Below, piece by piece: positions 60,540-64,000 of a DNA stretch of 64,000 nt. Location of the stretch: contig NW_027328092.1 of assembly GCF_047675955.1 (NCBI RefSeq), positions 248,001 through 312,000 on the forward strand, in the 5' to 3' direction. Every line of letters begins with the position of its first letter. The stretch's first letter is position 1. The position numbers were made by a program, and so were the translations under genes. The stretch is from Chlorocebus sabaeus. Taxonomy: Eukaryota; Chordata; Mammalia; Primates; Cercopithecidae. The notes under the pieces are model-generated. The model did no database searches, was not told the origin of the DNA, and worked only from the letters and a program-made list of their open reading frames with translations.

Positions 60540-62940
60540 GAAAAGAAGCATTCTGAGAAACTACTTTGTGTTCTGTTAATTCATCTCACAGTGTTACAGC
60601 TTTGCCCTCAAGAAGCCTTTCGCGAAGACACTTCTTGTGGAATTTGCAAAGTGATATTTGGAAGCCCATAGAGGGCTATGGTGAAAAAGGAAATATCTTT
60701 TGTTAAAAACTGAAAGAGGCTTTCTGAGAAACTGCTCTGTGTTCTATTAATTCATCTCACAGAGTTACTGCTTTCCCAGAAAGAAACCATTCTCTAAGAT
60801 TCTTCTTGTGGATTTTTCAAAGTGATATTGGAAGCCCATAGAGGGCTATGGTGAAAAAGGGAATATCTTCCGTTAAAAACTGGAAAGAATCTTTCTGAGA
60901 AACCACTTTGTGTTCTGTTAATTCATCTCACAGAGTTACAGCTTTCCCCTCAAGAAGCCTTTCGCTAAGACTGTTCTTCTGGAATTTTGAAAGTGATATT
61001 TGGAATCCCATAGAGGGCTATGTTGAAAAAGGAAAGATCTTCCGTTAAAAACTGGAAAGAACCTTTCTGAGAAATTGCTTTGTGTTCTTTTAATTCATCT
61101 CACAGAGTTACTGCGTTCCTCTCAAGAAGCCTTTCGCTAAGACTGTTCTTGTGGAATTTGCAAAGTGATATTTGGAAGCCCATATAGGGTTATGGTGAAA
61201 AAGGAAATATCTTCCGTTAAAAACTGGAAAGAAGCATTCTGAGAAACTGCTTTGTGTTCTCTTAGTTCATCTCACAGAGTTACAGCTTGCCCCTCGAGAA
61301 GCCTTTCGCTAAGACTGTTCTTGTGGAATTTGCAAAGTGACATTTGGAAGCCCATAGTGGGCTATGGTGAAAAAGGAAATATCCTAAGATAAAAACTGAA
61401 AAGAAGCTTTCTGAGAAACTGCCTTGTGTTCTGTTAATTCATCTCACAGGGTTACAGCTTTCTCCACAAGAAGCCTTTCGCTAAGACTGTTCTTGTGGAA
61501 TTTCAAAGTGATATTTGTAAAGCCATAGAAGGATATGATGAAAAAGGAAATATCTTCTGTTAAAAACTGGAAAGAAGCTTTCTGAGAAACTGCTTTGTGT
61601 TCTGTTAATTCATCTCACAGAGATACAGCTTTCTCCTCAAGAAGTTTTCGCTAAGACTGTGCTTCTGGAATTTGGAAAGTGATATTTGGAAGCCCATAGA
61701 GGGCTACGGTGAAAAAGGAAATAACTTCCGTTAAAAAACAGGAAAGAAGCTTTCTGAGAAACTGCTTTGTGTTCTGCTAATTCATCTCAAGAGTTACAGC
61801 TTTCAACTCAAGCAGTCTTTCGCTAAGACTGTTCTTGGGGAATTTGCAAAGTGATATTTGGAAGCCCATAGAGGGCTATGGTGAAAAAGGAAATATCCTA
61901 AGATCAAAACTGGGAAGAATCTTTCTGAGAAATTGCTTTGTGTTCTGTTAATTCATCTCACAGAGTTACTGCATTCCCCTCAAGAAGCCTTTCGCTAAGA
62001 CTGTTCTTGTGGAATTTGAAAAGTGATATTTGGAAGCCCATAGAGGGTTATGGTGAAAAAGGAAAATCTTCCCTTAAAAACTGGAAAGAAGCTTCCTGAG
62101 AAACTGCTTTGTGTTCGGTTAATTCAACTCACAGTTACTGCTTTCTCCTCAAAAAGCCTTTCGCTAACACTGTTCTTATGCAATTTGCAAAGTGATATTT
62201 GGAAGCCCTTAGAGGGTTAAGGTGAAAAAGGAAATATCTACCGTTAAAAACTGTAAAGAAGCTTTCTGAGAAACTGCTCTGTGTTCTGTTAATTCATCTC
62301 ACAGTGTTACAGCATTCCCTTCAGGAAGCCTTTCGCTAAGTCTGTTCTTGTGGAATATTCAAGGTGATATCTGGAAGCCCATAGAGTGCTATGGTGAAAA
62401 AGGAAATATCTTCCGTTAAAAACTGGAAAGAAGCTTTCTGAGAAACTGCTCTGTGTTCTGTTAATTCATCTCACAGAGTTACAGCTTTCCCCTCAAGAAG
62501 CCTTTCGCTAAGACTGTTCTTGTGAAATTTGCACATTGATATTTGGAAGTCCATACAGGGCTACGGTGTAAAAGGAAATATCTTCCGATAAAAACTGGAA
62601 GGAAGCTTTATGAGAAACTGCTTTGTGTCCTGTTAATTCATCTCACAGAGTTACAGCCTTCCCTTCAAGATGCCTTTCGCTAAGACTCTTCTTGTGGAAT
62701 TGGCAAAGTGTTATTTGGAAGCCCGTAGAGGTCTACGGTGAAAAAGGAAATATCTTCCTTTAAAAACTGGAAAGAAGCTTTCTGAGAAACTGCTTTGTGT
62801 TCTGTTAATTCATCTCACAGAGTCACTGCTTTCACCTCAAGAATCCTTTCGCTGAGACTCTTCATGTGGAAATTTCATAGTGATATTTTCAAGCCCATAG
62901 AGGGCTAAGGTGAAAAAGGAAATATCCTAAGATAAAAACT
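60540..62940 (+). repeat. HOR unit 25 (14-mer, 2401 bp; recombinant)
   Basis: 5' half of the unit 16/20 type (GAAACC, ACCACTTTG, CTATGTTG, XhoI), 3' half of the unit 17 type (TTTCAACTC, AAGATCAAAACTG) without the 16-mer insertion. The switch lies between m5 and m8. Confidence 0.93.
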
Positions 62941-64000
62941 GAAAAGAAGCATTCTGAGAAACTACTTTGTGTTCTGTTAATTCATCTCACAGTGTTACAG
63001 CTTTGCCCTCAAGAAGCCTTTCGCGAAGACACTTCTTGTGGAATTTGCAAAGTGATATTTGGAAGCCCATAGAGGGCTATGGTGAAAAAGGAAATATCTT
63101 TTGTTAAAAACTGAAAGAGGCTTTCTGAGAAACTGCTCTGTGTTCTATTAATTCATCTCACAGAGTTACTGCTTTCCCAGAAAGAAACCATTCTCTAAGA
63201 TTCTTCTTGTGGATTTTTCAAAGTGATATTGGAAGCCCATAGAGGACTATGGTGAAAAAGGGAATATCTTCCGTTAAAAACTGGAAAGAATCTTTCTGAG
63301 AAACTACTTTGTGTTCTGTTAATTCATCTCACAGAGTTACAGCTTTCCCCTCAAGAAGCCTTTCGCTAAGACTGTTCTTCTGGAATTTTGAAAGTGATAT
63401 TTGGAATCCCATAGAGGGCTATGGTGAAAAAGGAAAGATCTTCCGTTAAAAACTGGAAAGAACCTTTCTGAGAAATTGCTTTGTGTTCTTTTAATTCATC
63501 TCACAGAGTTACTGCGTTCCTCTCAAGAAGCCTTTCGCTAAGACTGTTCTTGTGGAATTTGCAAAGTGATATTTGGAAGCCCATATAGGGTTATGGTGAA
63601 AAAGGAAATATCTTCCGTTAAAAACTGGAAAGAAGCATTCTGAGAAACTGCTTTGTGTTCTCTTAGTTCATCTCACAAAGTTACAGCTTGCCCCTCGAGA
63701 AGCCTTTCGCTAAGACTGTTCTTGTGGAATTTGCAAAGTGACATTTGGAAGCCCATAGTGGGCTATGGTGAAAAAGGAAATATCCTAAGATAAAAACTGA
63801 AAAGAAGCTTTCTGAGAAACTGCCTTGTGTTCTGTTAATTCATCTCACAGGGTTACAGCTTTCTCCACAAGAAGCCTTTCGCTAAGACTGTTCTTGTGGA
63901 ATTTCAAAGTGATATTTGTAAAGCCATAGAAGGATATGATGAAAAAGGAAATATCTTCTGTTAAAAACTGGAAAGAAGCTTTCTGAGAAACTGCTTTGTG
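62941..64000 (+). repeat. HOR unit 26 (partial, first 1060 bp)
   Basis: m1-m6 and the first bases of m7; alleles GAAACC, AGAGGACTATGG, CACAAAG and XhoI place it with units 17, 18, 21 and 22. It runs off the window, so the array continues. Confidence 0.94.

Larger units (their letters stand above)
1..64000 (+). repeat. Alpha-satellite higher-order repeat array (Old World monkey type)
   Basis: The whole window is head-to-tail alpha-satellite monomers of 170-172 bp in one orientation, with no interruption by unique sequence or transposons. Recurrent blocks are TTCTGAGAAACTGC, AATTCATCTCACAGAG, CCTTTCGCTAAGACTG, AAGTGATATTTGGAAGCCC and ATATCTTCCGTTAAAAACTGG. From memory these match the African green monkey 172-bp HindIII alpha satellite far better than human alphoid consensus. 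Monomers are organised as a 14-monomer, 2401-bp higher-order unit with 16-mer and 21-mer variants. Known role of the family: it underlies centromeric chromatin (CENP-A nucleosomes) or its flanks; whether this block is the active centromere core cannot be read from sequence. The strand given is the orientation in which the human consensus is usually written (CTGAGAAAC then CTCACAGAGTT). There is no gene in this stretch. Confidence 0.97.

Noticed and set aside
1..64000. CRISPR array or bacterial tandem repeat
   Set aside because: The repeats are directly adjacent 170-172 bp monomers with no unique spacers, and the sequence matches primate alpha satellite.
1..64000. Human or ape alphoid HOR
   Set aside because: Segments such as TTACAGCTTTCCCCTCAAG, CCTTTCGCTAAGACTG and GGAAGCCCATAGAGGG differ from the human consensus at many places and agree with remembered African green monkey alpha satellite. 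A database search would settle this.
1..64000. Transposons (Alu, L1, LTR) or unique insertions within the array
   Set aside because: The unit phase accounts for every base from 1 to 62940 and continues to the end; no poly-A tails, target-site duplications or non-satellite stretches were seen.
1..64000. Macaque-type two-class (dimeric) organisation beneath the HOR
   Set aside because: Characters such as ACAGC/ACTGC, the TATCCTAAG ending and HindIII presence do not alternate between odd and even monomers, and the internal duplication spans an odd number (seven) of monomers.

Overview
The window is wall-to-wall tandem satellite DNA: one uninterrupted, head-to-tail alpha-satellite array on a single strand orientation from base 1 to base 64000. 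I see no genes, RNA genes, transposons or unique-sequence islands. The monomer is about 171-172 bp, and many monomers carry a HindIII site (AAGCTT) at the monomer junction. The core (TTCTGAGAAACTGC, AATTCATCTCACAGAGTTAC, CCATAGAGGGCTATGG) resembles the classical African green monkey (Cercopithecidae) alpha satellite much more than human or ape alphoid DNA. The organism is therefore most likely an Old World monkey and the locus a centromere or a pericentromeric alpha block. This assignment comes from remembered consensus sequences, not from a search.

The layout is a higher-order repeat (HOR). Fourteen diverged monomers (m1-m14) form a 2401-bp unit. The window holds 25 complete units plus the first 1060 bp of a 26th: nineteen 14-mers of exactly 2401 bp, five 16-mers of exactly 2744 bp, and one 21-mer of 3601 bp (9605-13205). 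19x2401 + 5x2744 + 3601 = 62940, so the phase accounts for every base. The 16-mers (starting at 15607, 30356, 33100, 38245 and 48192) carry two extra monomers between m8 and m9. The 21-mer has an internal repeat of m7-m13 joined through a hybrid m14/m7 monomer.

Units differ from each other by few substitutions, and these sort into local families. Units 1-3 carry old-looking alleles; units 8-9 and 10-12 are local expansions; units 15-18 (35844-45790) appear again as units 19-22 (45791-55737), a 9.9-kb four-unit duplication; units 23-25 are mosaics. This is the signature of repeated unequal exchange and conversion.

No monomer contains a recognisable CENP-B box. At the equivalent place many monomers carry a perfect match to the pJ-alpha motif TTCCTTTTYCACCRTAG on the minus strand, next to a short inverted repeat (CCATAG-N4-CTATGG). 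In two monomers that repeat is preserved by paired changes in both arms. The only longish ORFs (57221-57418 +, 57534-57752 -) exist because single substitutions removed satellite stop codons; they are not genes. The notable content is structural: a long, regular HOR in a monkey-type alpha satellite, with its recombination history readable in place.
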